Shown in pieces: positions 1 to 9,191 of a stretch of DNA of 25,131 nucleotides (its first letter is position 1; the number at the start of each line of letters is the position of its first letter). A program made the position numbers and the translations under genes. The notes beneath the pieces were generated by a model. It searched no databases, had not been told where the DNA came from, and saw nothing but the letters and a program-made list of their open reading frames with translations. The stretch comes from Lachnospiraceae bacterium (lineage in GTDB: Bacteria; Bacillota_A; Clostridia; Lachnospirales; Lachnospiraceae), in contig JAFWXB010000162.1 of assembly GCA_017523185.1 (NCBI GenBank), positions 1-25,131 on the forward strand, read 5' to 3'.

Positions 1-61
1 ATAGTTATAGATTTTGTTTTTGATAGGGATATGAAATTATATAACAGAAAGAAATGCATTT

Positions 62-748
62 ATGAAGATATTAGTATGTGATGATGATAGAGAAATTGTG
101 GATGCAATTGAGATTTATTTGTTACAGGAAGGATATGAAATCGAAAAAGCGTATGATGGTGAGGAAGCAATTTCTGTTTTACAAAGGGAAAATATTGATT
201 TATTGATTATTGATGTGATGATGCCAAAATTAGATGGGATTCGAGCAACACTTCAGATTCGTAAAGAAAGTAATATTCCGATTATTATTTTATCAGCAAA
301 GACACAAGATGTAGATAAAATTTTAGGATTAAATGTAGGTGCAGATGATTATATGACAAAACCATTTAATCCATTGGAATTAGTGGCAAGAGTAAAATCG
401 CAATTAAGAAGAAATACCTTTATTTCTAAGCAGTTTAAACAGGAAGAAAATATATATGAAGCCGGTGGGCTTGTGATTTATGATGATTTAAAGAAAGTAA
501 CAGTAGATGGAGAAGAAGTGAAATTAACTCCTATTGAATATAATATTTTATTATTGTTAATGAAAAATAGAGGTAAGGTATTTTCTATTAATCAGATTTA
601 TGAAAATATTTGGAATGAAGAAGCGATTGGGGCAGATAATACAGTTGCAGTACATATTAGACATATTCGTGAGAAGATTGAAATTAATCCAAAAGAACCA
701 AGATATTTAAAAGTGGTATGGGGTGTAGGATATAAAATTCAAGAGTAG
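62..748 (+). CDS. OmpR/PhoB-family response regulator
   Basis: Cytoplasmic DNA-binding response regulator of 228 residues, a normal length for the family. The receiver domain (about 1-115) has the acidic pocket D7-D8-D9, the phospho-acceptor D51 in the DVMMP motif, the conserved S78 and K100 in TKPF. The winged-helix effector domain (about 130-228) has the LTPIEYNILLLL helix and the C-terminal VWGVGYKI hairpin typical of Trans_reg_C. The likely partner is the histidine kinase 199 bp downstream. The start ATG has only a weak purine stretch upstream (AGAAAG). Possible promoter elements (TTGTTT at 14-19, a TATATA-like box near 38-43) lie just before it but are poor matches. The family assignment is secure; the regulon and stimulus cannot be read from the sequence. 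Confidence 0.95.
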   Translation: MKILVCDDDREIVDAIEIYLLQEGYEIEKAYDGEEAISVLQRENIDLLIIDVMMPKLDGIRATLQIRKESNIPIIILSAKTQDVDKILGLNVGADDYMTKPFNPLELVARVKSQLRRNTFISKQFKQEENIYEAGGLVIYDDLKKVTVDGEEVKLTPIEYNILLLLMKNRGKVFSINQIYENIWNEEAIGADNTVAVHIRHIREKIEINPKEPRYLKVVWGVGYKIQE

Positions 749-947
749 AGCAACTATTGGAATATTTGAAGAATAAATATTGTATAAAAAATAGAATTGA
801 CGTGGGTTTGCAAATTATAAAAATCAATATAATTGCTTGTTTGAATAAGAAAAATGATATTTTTGTGTGATTTTTTGTATTTGTTTAATTAGAAAATGTT
901 AGAGAGTATTTGAAAAATAAAGTTGGAATAGAGAATAAGATAAGTTT
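749..947 (+). other. intergenic gap between regulator and kinase
   Basis: A 199-bp A+T-rich stretch without a supportable ORF. A TATAAT occurs at 828-833 and a TTGACG at 797-802, but they are 25 nt apart, so they do not form a standard promoter together. No convincing terminator hairpin was seen. The kinase may be translated from read-through or from a weak promoter here. Confidence 0.4.
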
Positions 948-2339
948 ATGGAAAAATATACATTAAAAAAAATAGTTACATTTATTTTTTTACATCAAAT
1001 TTTTATTATTGCGACAATGATATGTATTTATTTATATGAATATATTATTTTAAAATATCCATTAAAAAATGATATGTATTATTTGGTGTTTGCTTTTATA
1101 AGTGGTATAGGAAGTTTTCTATTTCTTTTGGAGGGAACAATATGCGAGTGGAAGCTGGTAAAGAAGCAGTTAAAAATTGGGTGGATAGATAGAATTTATT
1201 TAGAAATTGTTTTAATATTAGCAATAGCTGTTTTGATGTTTTTATTTCAATATTTACAAAGATTAAATGTAAAAGTTTTTTCTATTGCAGGTCTTATTTT
1301 AGCTGTGGGAATGGTTGCATATTTTATGGATACGGCTGTAATTATTGTTTATTTTAGTATGATAAGAAGAATGGCTCAAAAGGTATTCGTGCAGTATAGC
1401 TTTATTTATTTTTTAAGTAAGCTATGCAGAAGATGTGCAAAGGGAAATATATTTCAGGAAGTTGCAAAAAAGATTGAAGAAGAACGAAAAGTAAGAGAGG
1501 CTTTGCGATTGATTGCAGAGGGTCAATTGGATAGAACTTTGAATATAGATGAGTTTCATGGGCAGGAACGAGAAATTGCAGAGGCATTAAATCAAATCCA
1601 AAAAGGATTAAAAGAATCAGTAGAAGCTCGTATTCGTGATGAGAAAATAAAAGCAGATTTAATTACGAATGTGTCGCATGATATTAAGACACCACTTACA
1701 TCAATTGTAAATTATGTAGAACTTTTGCGTAGAGAAGAACTAGGAAATGAAAAAGCAAAAAGTTATATTTGTATTATTGCAAATAAGGCAGAGCGATTGA
1801 AACAGTTGACAGAGGATTTGATTGAAGTTTCAAAAATCAGCTCAGGAAATATTCATTTAGAAAAACAAAAAATTGATTTTTTGGAACTTTTATATCAGAC
1901 AGGTGGGGAATTTAATGAACGATTTGAAGAACGAAATCTTACAATTGTAACGAAGTTACCACATCAATCTCTTATGATACTTGCAGATGGAAGACAACTA
2001 TTTCGTGCTATTGAAAATCTTTATACAAATGCTGCAAAATATGCGTTGGAAGATACGAAAGTATATGTAGAACTTTTGGTGGAAAAGGAAATGGCTGTTT
2101 TTTGTATTAAAAATGTTTTTGATAAGAAAATTGAAAATTATAAGGATTTAACAGAGCGATTTGTAAGAGGTGAGGAATCAAGAACTACGGAAGGAAGTGG
2201 CTTGGGATTATCAATTACTAAAAATTTAGTTATTCTTATGGGGGGATATTTTGATATTGAGGTAAAGGAAGATTTATTTATTGCTGTTATGAAATTTCCA
2301 TTGCTCAAAGAAGAACGTAAATTTGAGATTTTAGGATGA
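948..2339 (+). CDS. sensor histidine kinase with four membrane helices
   Basis: Membrane sensor kinase of 463 residues. Four hydrophobic segments (about 10-31, 44-62, 83-104 and 109-139) are joined by very short loops, so there is no extracellular sensing domain; sensing within the membrane or through a partner is inferred. A HAMP-like linker follows (around 185-225). The dimerisation/phosphotransfer helix has H244 in the NVSHDIKTPLT motif. The ATP-binding domain has an N box ending at N361 (ENLYTNAAKYA) and a G2 box GSGLGLSITK from G416. A classical DxGxG G1 box is replaced by a short divergent stretch, as in many VanS-like kinases. The RERFVRG-type segment before the G2 box (ERFVRGEESR) is also typical. 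The Shine-Dalgarno is weak. It most likely phosphorylates the regulator at 62-748, although a 199-bp gap separates them. Confidence 0.93.
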   Translation: MEKYTLKKIVTFIFLHQIFIIATMICIYLYEYIILKYPLKNDMYYLVFAFISGIGSFLFLLEGTICEWKLVKKQLKIGWIDRIYLEIVLILAIAVLMFLFQYLQRLNVKVFSIAGLILAVGMVAYFMDTAVIIVYFSMIRRMAQKVFVQYSFIYFLSKLCRRCAKGNIFQEVAKKIEEERKVREALRLIAEGQLDRTLNIDEFHGQEREIAEALNQIQKGLKESVEARIRDEKIKADLITNVSHDIKTPLTSIVNYVELLRREELGNEKAKSYICIIANKAERLKQLTEDLIEVSKISSGNIHLEKQKIDFLELLYQTGGEFNERFEERNLTIVTKLPHQSLMILADGRQLFRAIENLYTNAAKYALEDTKVYVELLVEKEMAVFCIKNVFDKKIENYKDLTERFVRGEESRTTEGSGLGLSITKNLVILMGGYFDIEVKEDLFIAVMKFPLLKEERKFEILG

Positions 2340-2416
2340 GACTGGAAATAATATAATCTGAGTTTGATAACAAAAAATTAGCTATTTTCTAAAAAATCGA
2401 ATGATTAAGTGTTTTT

Positions 2417-2445
2417 TTGACATAATCATGTATTATTTTTATGAA
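2417..2445 (+). promoter_or_regulatory. candidate sigma-A promoter
   Basis: TTGACA at 2417-2422, a 17-nt spacer and TATGAA at 2440-2445. The -35 is perfect and the -10 matches 4 of 6. It lies about 500 bp before the hydratase, so it is the least likely of the three candidates to be the main start. Confidence 0.35.
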
Positions 2446-2600
2446 AAAATTATAATTATTAAAATCACATTAAAATATTATATAAAAGTATGGAAAAACA
2501 AATATAAATTTTATATGTTATCAATTATAGGTGAAAAAATAAAATTATGGAACTTATGTTATATGTGATTTTTGAGGAAGAAAAAAGTAGTCTTGATTTT

Positions 2601-2629
2601 TCGTCATAAGCAACTGTTTTTGATATAAT
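2601..2629 (+). promoter_or_regulatory. candidate extended -10 promoter
   Basis: A perfect extended -10, TGATATAAT, ends at 2629. It has a partial -35 (TCGTCA, 2601-2606) at 17-nt spacing. The TGn extension often compensates for a weak -35. Confidence 0.45.
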
Positions 2630-2665
2630 TTATCATAAAAATACGGAAAATTAACTGGATTTTGC

Positions 2666-2694
2666 TTGATTTGATGAGAATAAGTAGATATAAT
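2666..2694 (+). promoter_or_regulatory. candidate sigma-A promoter
   Basis: TTGATT at 2666-2671, a 17-nt spacer and a perfect TATAAT at 2689-2694. The predicted start near 2701 gives a leader of about 250 nt for the hydratase. This is the best candidate by combined boxes and distance. Confidence 0.5.
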
Positions 2695-2952
2695 CTTATG
2701 CATAATAGTTTAAAATTGTCGAAAATTTGCGAAAATGTGTAAAGCAGTAAAGTAAATAAATATATAGGTAATAGGGCGTTTTTATTTTAGAATATTGCAC
2801 AAAATTATTCATATGAAAAAGATATATTTTTTATTATGAAGAAATGTCTTTGTACAATGAAGAAAAGTAAGTATTTGGTATGGGACCTGTAAAATATTTT
2901 AAGTAGAAGAAAAGACAATTTTAGCGATATGAAAAATCAGGAGGATAAACAC

Positions 2953-5238
2953 ATGAAATTATATAAGCAGGGAGCTTATTTATTACGTGGAAAAGAAGTC
3001 GTTTTAGATTCAAATGAGGCAAAAGATGCAGTTGCATCTAAAGTTGGAAAAGTTGTTTCCAAAGAAGAAGCAAAAGAAAATACAATTGCATATGGGATTT
3101 TAAAAGAACACAATACATCCGGTAATATGGAAAAATTGCAGATTCGTTTTGATAAATTAACTTCCCATGATATTACATTTGTAGGTATTATTCAGACTGC
3201 AAGAGCTTCAGGATTAGAAAAATTCCCAATGCCATATGTACTTACCAATTGTCACAATAGTCTTTGTGCAGTAGGTGGAACTATCAATGAAGATGACCAT
3301 ATGTTTGGACTTACTTGTGCAAAAAAATATGGTGGAATGTATGTACCACCTCATCAGGCTGTTATTCATCAGTTTGCAAGAGAAATGCTTGCAGGTGGTG
3401 GTAAAATGATTTTAGGCTCGGATTCTCATACAAGATATGGTGCACTTGGGACTATGGCAGTTGGTGAAGGTGGTCCGGAACTTGTAAAACAGTTATTAAA
3501 TAAAACATATGATATTGATATGCCGGACGTTGTTGGTATTTATTTGACCGGTAAACCTATGATTGGTGTAGGTCCACAAGACGTTGCACTTGCAATTATT
3601 GGTGCAGTATTTGGTAATGGATTTGTTAAAAATAAAGTAATGGAATTTGTTGGACCTGGTGTGGATAATTTAAGTGTAGATTTCCGTATTGGTGTAGATG
3701 TTATGACAACAGAAACTACTTGCCTTTCATCTATTTGGAAAACAGATGAAAAAGTAAAAGAGTTTTATGAAATTCATAACAGAGACGATGAATATAAAGA
3801 ATTAAATCCTGGTGAAGTTACATATTATGACAGTTTTATTGAAATTGATTTAAGTGAAATCAGACCAATGATTGCTATGCCATTCCATCCAAGTAATGTT
3901 TATACAATTGATGAATTAAATGCAAATTTAATGGATATTTTAGATGATTGTGAAAAACGTGCAGAAGTAAGTTTTGATGGTAAAGTAAAACTTGACTTAA
4001 AGAGCAAAGTAAGAAATGGCAGACTTTATGTTGACCAAGGTATTATTGCAGGTTGTGCAGGTGGTGGTTTTGAAAATATTTGTGATGCAGCAGATATTTT
4101 AAATGGAAAATCTATTGGTGCAGATGAATTTACATTAAGCGTATATCCTGCTTCTACTCCAATTTATATGGAACTTGTAAAAAATGGTGCAATTGCAAAA
4201 CTTATGGCAGCAGGTTCTGTTGTAAAAACAGCATTTTGTGGACCATGTTTTGGTGCCGGAGATACTCCTGCAAATAATGCATTTTCGATTCGTCATTCTA
4301 CAAGAAACTTTCCAAATAGAGAAGGTTCTAAGGTTCAGAATGGACAGATTTCTTCTGTTGCACTTATGGATGCTCGTTCGATTGCAGCAACAGCAGCAAA
4401 TAAAGGATATTTAACATCTGCAATGGATATGGATGTAAATTACAGCAAACCAAAATATTTCTTTGATAAGACTATTTATGAAAATCGCGTATTTGATAGT
4501 AAAGGGGTAGCAAATCCGGATGTAGAAATTCATTTTGGACCAAACATCAAAGACTGGCCTGCAATGAGTGCATTACCGGAAAATATGGTCTTAAAAGTAG
4601 TTTCTGAAATCCATGACCCTGTAACAACAACAGATGAATTAATTCCGTCCGGTGAAACATCTTCATTCCGTTCAAATCCACTTGGATTGGCTGAATTTGC
4701 ATTATCCAGAAAAGACCCAATGTATGTTAGTCGTGCAAAAGAAATTCAGAAAGCACAAAAAGCAGTAGAAAACGGTACTTGTCCGGTAGAAGAAGTAAGT
4801 GAATTAAAAGAAGTGATGGAAACCATTCGTGCACAGTTCCCGGAAGTTGGAAAAGGAAATGTAGGATTTGGAAGTACAATTTTTGCAGTAAAACCAGGCG
4901 ATGGCTCTGCTCGTGAACAAGCAGCTTCTTGTCAGAAAGTACTTGGTGGTTGGGCAAATATTGCAAATGAATATGCTACAAAGAGATATCGTTCAAACTT
5001 AATTAACTGGGGTATGGTTCCATTTATTATTGAAGAAGGCGAATTGCCATTTGAAAATTTGGATTATTTATTTATTCCAAACATTAAAGATGCGATTGCT
5101 GACGGAAAAACAGAATTTAAAGCATATGTTGTAAAGAACAATGCATTAAATGAATTTACTTTAAAAATGAGTGAATTAACAGATGATGAAAAAGATATTA
5201 TTTTAAAAGGATGTTTAATTAATTATTATCGTGGTTAA
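2953..5238 (+). CDS. aconitase-family hydratase (YbhJ-like)
   Basis: [4Fe-4S] hydro-lyase of the aconitase superfamily, 761 residues, cytoplasmic. The cluster cysteines are visible: C368 in an AGCAGGG segment (SCTNSS in classical aconitase) and C429/C432 in FCGPCFG. DSHT at 157-160, H139 in a VIHQF segment and the swivelling-domain GDGSAREQ (649-656, with the S/R pair of aconitase's GEGSSRE) are also present. The aspartate-histidine pair of aconitase (CDHLIEA) is instead NCHNS (99-103): the histidine stays but the aspartate is replaced by cysteine. It may therefore act on a substrate other than citrate/isocitrate, as suspected for E. coli YbhJ. The start is set at 2953 because a perfect AGGAGG (2939-2944) lies 8 nt before it; an in-frame ATG at 2929 has no such site. 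No citrate synthase or isocitrate dehydrogenase gene is adjacent. Confidence 0.88.
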   Translation: MKLYKQGAYLLRGKEVVLDSNEAKDAVASKVGKVVSKEEAKENTIAYGILKEHNTSGNMEKLQIRFDKLTSHDITFVGIIQTARASGLEKFPMPYVLTNCHNSLCAVGGTINEDDHMFGLTCAKKYGGMYVPPHQAVIHQFAREMLAGGGKMILGSDSHTRYGALGTMAVGEGGPELVKQLLNKTYDIDMPDVVGIYLTGKPMIGVGPQDVALAIIGAVFGNGFVKNKVMEFVGPGVDNLSVDFRIGVDVMTTETTCLSSIWKTDEKVKEFYEIHNRDDEYKELNPGEVTYYDSFIEIDLSEIRPMIAMPFHPSNVYTIDELNANLMDILDDCEKRAEVSFDGKVKLDLKSKVRNGRLYVDQGIIAGCAGGGFENICDAADILNGKSIGADEFTLSVYPASTPIYMELVKNGAIAKLMAAGSVVKTAFCGPCFGAGDTPANNAFSIRHSTRNFPNREGSKVQNGQISSVALMDARSIAATAANKGYLTSAMDMDVNYSKPKYFFDKTIYENRVFDSKGVANPDVEIHFGPNIKDWPAMSALPENMVLKVVSEIHDPVTTTDELIPSGETSSFRSNPLGLAEFALSRKDPMYVSRAKEIQKAQKAVENGTCPVEEVSELKEVMETIRAQFPEVGKGNVGFGSTIFAVKPGDGSAREQAASCQKVLGGWANIANEYATKRYRSNLINWGMVPFIIEEGELPFENLDYLFIPNIKDAIADGKTEFKAYVVKNNALNEFTLKMSELTDDEKDIILKGCLINYYRG

Positions 5239-5346
5239 AAAACATCAGTTCGATAGTTAAAAGTAATATAACATGGGTTTGACAGATAAAAAATGTTTGA
5301 GCCGAATCGAAAACTGCACATTTTGATAAAGTCTGTTAAGATTGAC

Positions 5347-5374
5347 TTGAATTGTATAGAGTATCAGTTATGAA
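5347..5374 (+). promoter_or_regulatory. candidate promoter for the AI-2E family gene
   Basis: TTGAAT (5347-5352), a 16-nt spacer and TATGAA (5369-5374), lying 73 bp before the TTG start. Both boxes are partial matches. The rest of the 208-bp gap has no clear terminator. Confidence 0.35.
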
Positions 5375-5446
5375 AAAGAAGTAAAGGGAATTGCAAATCG
5401 AATTTACATTAAAATAATATCTTATTCAGAATATAGGAGGGTTATT

Positions 5447-6763
5447 TTGACAGAACAGGAAAAAAGTCTTGATTTAGAAAAAAAAAGAAAAAAAGAAATT
5501 CAGCACTATTTAAAAATGGGTGTGACTGCGTTTTTGACTTTTTGCAGTTGTATTTTAGTTTTCTTTTTTATGTATCGAAATAAACAGTTTTCAGAAGCAT
5601 TTGATAAACTTTTAAAAGCAGCCGAGCCAATTATTATTGGCTTGGTACTTGCTTATCTTTTGATACCTGTACAAAAATTTTTAGATGTACCTATTAAGAA
5701 TTACTTGATAAATAAGTCAAAAGTAAAAGAAGAAAAAGCAAAAAAAATAGCAAAGACATTGAGTATTACAGGTGCGATTGTTTTTCTGTTTATTGTAATT
5801 GCATTGTTGATTGCTATTATTGTACCTGCACTTACTACAAGTGTTATGGGATTGATTGATGCTATGCCTGGATATGTGGAATCTTTTGTGGCATGGATTA
5901 AAGAAAGTCGTCTTGGAGATAGTGATGCTGCATATATTATTAGTGAAGTAATTACGACAATGACAGTAACATTGGAAAAATGGGCAACAAATGAATTACT
6001 TCCGGAAGCACAGCGTTATATTGGACAAATTACATCAGGTGTATTTTCGTTTATTAAGACAATTTTAAACTTTATTATTGGAATTATTGTAGCTGTTTAT
6101 GTAATGTCTATTAAAGAAACATTAGTTGGACAGGCAAAGAAACTTGTTTACGCATTTTTTTCTGTAAATAAAGGAAATCGTATTATTCGAACCGTAAGAA
6201 AATCAAATGAAATTTTTGGTGGATTTATTATTGGAAAAATTGTTGATTCTGCCATTATTGGTGTGATAGCGTATTTTGGTTGTTTGATTTTGAAAATGCC
6301 AAGTACAATTCTTATTGCCGTTATTATTGGTGTTACAAATGTAATTCCATTTTTTGGTCCATTTATTGGAGCAATTCCGGCAATTCTTTTGGTATTGATT
6401 CAAAGTCCGATTCACGCAGTTTATTTGGCTATTTTTATTCTTGTTTTACAACAAGTAGATGGAAATATTATTGGACCAAAGATTTTAGGTGATACAACAG
6501 GTTTATCTTCTTTTTGGGTATTATTTGCAATTTTAATTGCAGGTGGAATATTCGGATTTTTGGGTATGCTGTTAGGCGTTCCTGTATTTGCAGTAATTTA
6601 TTATATTTTGCAGGAAAATATTGCATATCGTATGAAAAAACGAAAATTGCCAAATGAAACAGAAAAATATGTACATTTGGTTGCAATTGATGATAATAAT
6701 GAATTAAAATATGAAAAAGAGAATACAAATATAAAAAAATTAGACAAGGAAGATAAAAAATAG
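5447..6763 (+). CDS. AI-2E family transporter (permease, PF01594 type)
   Basis: Integral membrane protein of 438 residues. Hydrophobic helices lie at about 24-43, 60-80, 104-128 and 200-222, and then in a dense C-terminal half. This half carries the family signature: a TNVIPFFGPFIG segment, IGPKILGDTTGLSSFWVL, and a glycine-rich GGIFGFLGMLLGVPVFA segment. Known members export quorum signals, act as Na+/H+ antiporters or are of unknown substrate; nothing here decides which. The C-terminal tail (about 395-438) is charged and probably cytoplasmic. The start codon is TTG, chosen because ATAGGAGG ends at 5440, 6 nt upstream. The gene stands alone, with a promoter of the next unit 12 nt after its stop. 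Confidence 0.9.
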   Translation: MTEQEKSLDLEKKRKKEIQHYLKMGVTAFLTFCSCILVFFFMYRNKQFSEAFDKLLKAAEPIIIGLVLAYLLIPVQKFLDVPIKNYLINKSKVKEEKAKKIAKTLSITGAIVFLFIVIALLIAIIVPALTTSVMGLIDAMPGYVESFVAWIKESRLGDSDAAYIISEVITTMTVTLEKWATNELLPEAQRYIGQITSGVFSFIKTILNFIIGIIVAVYVMSIKETLVGQAKKLVYAFFSVNKGNRIIRTVRKSNEIFGGFIIGKIVDSAIIGVIAYFGCLILKMPSTILIAVIIGVTNVIPFFGPFIGAIPAILLVLIQSPIHAVYLAIFILVLQQVDGNIIGPKILGDTTGLSSFWVLFAILIAGGIFGFLGMLLGVPVFAVIYYILQENIAYRMKKRKLPNETEKYVHLVAIDDNNELKYEKENTNIKKLDKEDKK

Positions 6764-6774
6764 TTCGTTATTTT

Positions 6775-6803
6775 TTGACATCTTATAACGCCTATGATAC
6801 ACT
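6775..6803 (+). promoter_or_regulatory. strong promoter of the TPR/AAA+ and glgB unit
   Basis: TTGACA at 6775-6780, a 17-nt spacer and TACACT at 6798-6803, preceded by TGA, which makes an extended -10. A 6-bp inverted repeat, CGTTAT/ATAACG (6766-6771 and 6785-6790), flanks the -35 and could be an operator half-site pair, though it is short. Confidence 0.65.
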
Positions 6804-6853
6804 AACACTAGGCTAATAATAGTTTTTTGGAATGTACCTGAGGTGACTTAACA

Positions 6854-9178
6854 TTGGATAAGTATGAATATAATTTAAAATTAGAACAAATAAAAAGTTT
6901 TGCTGCAGAAGAACGATATGAAGAAGCAGCACAGATTGCAGATACGATTAATTGGAATAAAATTAAAAATGTAAATACGTTAGTAAAAGTAGGCGAGGTA
7001 TATGAACAAGTAAGCAGATACGAAGAAAGCAGAGATATTTTGCTAAATGCTTATGACCATTCGCCAATTGGAAGAACAATTATTGCACGTTTAGCAAAAG
7101 TAGCTGTAAAAATGAAAGATTTTGAAGCTGCACAGGAATACTATGATGAATTTTTGGATATTGCTCCAAATGATAATCAAAAATATATCATTAAGTATGA
7201 AATGGAAAAAGCAAAAGGTGTAAATCCGGTGGAATTGATTCCTCTATTAGAAGAATTAAAAGAACAGGAGTACACAGAAGAATGGGCTTTTGAATTAGCT
7301 GATTTATATCATAAAGTGGGAATGAAGGATAAGTGTGTAGATACTTGTGATGAACTCGTTTTATGGTTTGGGGATGGACCATATGTAGAAAAAGCATTGG
7401 AACTAAAAAAGAAATATCAGCCACTTACAAAAGTGCAAGCAGAGAAATTTCGCACATTCCGTTTTTTAGATGATGGAGCAAAAAAAGAAAATTCTATCAA
7501 TAGTGCGACAGATACAAAGATTGTTGATATTACAAAAAAAGATGTTAATTCAGATATAAATAATATTACAGTAAATAGTAATAGTGAAATAGATACATTT
7601 ATATCTGTTGACGCGAAAGAAAATCAGGAAAGTAGTGAGAATGATACTACAAAAGCTGAAGACAATCAAAAATTACCAAAAGATGTGGAATCTGTAGCAG
7701 AAACAGCTTTAGAAGCAGAAGCAGTTGCAATGCCAAAAGTTGTATTACATACAGAACGTTTTAATACAGTAAATCTTCAAGCTGAAATTGCAAAAGGCAT
7801 GAAAGAGATAATGGGTGCTGATAAAACTGCAGAAGAAACAAAAGATGGTATGAAAGAGATTTTAGAAGATTGGGAAAAGACAAAAAAAGCAGCAGAAGCA
7901 GCTATTTATGATGCAGAAGTCAGAAAGCTATCTTCAATTAAATTAGAGCAAGAAGAATCTGTAGATATTATGGAACAGTTGAAAGATGTTTTACCAAAAG
8001 TAGAGGTACAAGCATCAAAACCAAAAATATCAGATGAAGAATATTTGAAAAATAATAAAGAAACTAAGACTTTATTTGAAAGTGTAAATTCTATTTTAGA
8101 AAAGAAAATAGAACGTTTAAATGATGAAAATGAAAAGATAGAACAAGAAATTCAAAGAGCATCAAAAGAAAATGAGGAATTAACAGCCAATAATTTTGAT
8201 TTACTTTCTTTTGTAAAACGTCGAGAGGAAGCTGAAAATACAGTTGTAAAAGAGAATGAAAAAATAATAAGAGGTTTTCCAGAGATTGAAACAAATCCGT
8301 CGATACTTCAAGCAAAGATAGAAAATGCAATATTAGATAGTGATAGTTCATCATTTAGAACAGTAAAAAAAGCTCCTATTGATATTATGGGAGCAACAAA
8401 GAGGATTCCTGAAATAAAAACCTTGACAGATGAAGAACGTGCTATTTTTTCTTATTTTATTCCGGTAAAAGGAATGGAAAGACAAATTTGTATTGCTTTA
8501 ACAGGAATTATAGACCATTTTAACAATGATACATTTGGAACAACCGGAAATTTGATTATTGAAGGAAATGAAGGGTGTGGAAAAACAGTTCTTGCAATTA
8601 ATATTTTGAAAGTTTTACAAAAAGAATGTGGACAGTTTAATGGTAAAATTGGTAAAATAAATGCAGATGCTTTAAATAAAAAAGATATTCGTACTTTATT
8701 AAAAAAAGTATCAGGTGGCTGTTTAATTATTGAAAAGGCAGGAGAATTGGAGAGGTCAACAGTCAGAACACTTTCTATTTTCTTAGAACAGGATACAAGT
8801 GGAATGTTTTTGATTTTAGAAGATTCTGCAAGAGGAGTGAAAAAGGCACTTTCTATGGATGAAAGTTTTGCAAGAAAATTTACAGAAAGAATTAAAGTAC
8901 CGGTATTTTCAAACGAAGAACTGGTAACATTTGCAAAATCATATTCCAATGAAAGGGGTTATGAAATTGATGAAATGGCTGTACTTGCATTGCACAATCG
9001 CATTTGTAATATCCAAAAACTTGATCAAGTAACTACTTTAGAAGAAGTAAAAGGAATTATAGATGAAGCAATTGAGAAGGAAGCAAATAGTGGAATTCGA
9101 AAAGCCATTAATATTTTTACAGCAAAACGTTACACCGACGATGATAAAATCGTCTTAACAGAAAAAGATTTTGAATAA
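6854..9178 (+). CDS. TPR protein with C-terminal AAA+ domain
   Basis: 774 residues in three parts. Residues about 1-200 are helical repeats of TPR character (for example AAQEYYDEFLDIAPND and AFELADLYHKVGMKDKC). Residues about 205-420 are a low-complexity acidic linker, followed by a coiled coil near 410-460. Residues about 520-760 are an AAA+ module resembling the CbbX/SpoVK branch. It has a Walker A motif GNEGCGKT (571-578). The Walker B position reads GGCLIIEKAG (621-630), where the usual D-E pair is E627-K628, so hydrolysis may be weak or lost. The start is TTG with AGGTGA 7 nt upstream, about 50 nt downstream of a strong promoter. It is coupled to glgB, whose start lies 13 bp after this stop. 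A scaffold or regulatory role in glycogen metabolism is inferred only from position. Confidence 0.8.
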   Translation: MDKYEYNLKLEQIKSFAAEERYEEAAQIADTINWNKIKNVNTLVKVGEVYEQVSRYEESRDILLNAYDHSPIGRTIIARLAKVAVKMKDFEAAQEYYDEFLDIAPNDNQKYIIKYEMEKAKGVNPVELIPLLEELKEQEYTEEWAFELADLYHKVGMKDKCVDTCDELVLWFGDGPYVEKALELKKKYQPLTKVQAEKFRTFRFLDDGAKKENSINSATDTKIVDITKKDVNSDINNITVNSNSEIDTFISVDAKENQESSENDTTKAEDNQKLPKDVESVAETALEAEAVAMPKVVLHTERFNTVNLQAEIAKGMKEIMGADKTAEETKDGMKEILEDWEKTKKAAEAAIYDAEVRKLSSIKLEQEESVDIMEQLKDVLPKVEVQASKPKISDEEYLKNNKETKTLFESVNSILEKKIERLNDENEKIEQEIQRASKENEELTANNFDLLSFVKRREEAENTVVKENEKIIRGFPEIETNPSILQAKIENAILDSDSSSFRTVKKAPIDIMGATKRIPEIKTLTDEERAIFSYFIPVKGMERQICIALTGIIDHFNNDTFGTTGNLIIEGNEGCGKTVLAINILKVLQKECGQFNGKIGKINADALNKKDIRTLLKKVSGGCLIIEKAGELERSTVRTLSIFLEQDTSGMFLILEDSARGVKKALSMDESFARKFTERIKVPVFSNEELVTFAKSYSNERGYEIDEMAVLALHNRICNIQKLDQVTTLEEVKGIIDEAIEKEANSGIRKAINIFTAKRYTDDDKIVLTEKDFE

Positions 9179-9191
9179 TATGGAGGGGAAT

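Larger units (their letters stand above)
2340..2952 (+). other. long gene-free leader upstream of the hydratase
   Basis: About 610 bp of very A+T-rich sequence with no ORF that has a credible ribosome binding site. It holds three candidate promoters (2417-2445, 2601-2629, 2666-2694; listed separately), leaving an untranslated leader of roughly 230 to 500 nt before the hydratase start at 2953. I recognised no riboswitch and no terminator for the kinase gene. Confidence 0.5.

Noticed and set aside
14..43. Promoter before the response regulator
   Set aside because: TTGTTT with a poor -10 (TATATA-like) and a very short leader; too weak to list as a feature.
2547..2609. 20-codon ORF in the long leader upstream of the hydratase
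   Set aside because: The nearest AGGTGA is about 13 nt from its ATG and there is no further support; it is likely chance.
2929..2952. Upstream in-frame start of the hydratase
   Set aside because: The strong AGGAGG at 2939-2944 lies inside this extension and fits the ATG at 2953.
8452..8949. 165-codon ORF on the minus strand
   Set aside because: It lies antisense to the AAA+ domain of the TPR protein, has no ribosome site, and its composition is what a reversed A+T-rich gene gives.
9171..9191. TTG/ATG starts of glgB upstream of 9192
   Set aside because: The only good Shine-Dalgarno (GGAGG, 9182-9186) serves ATG 9192; starting earlier would place that site inside the gene.
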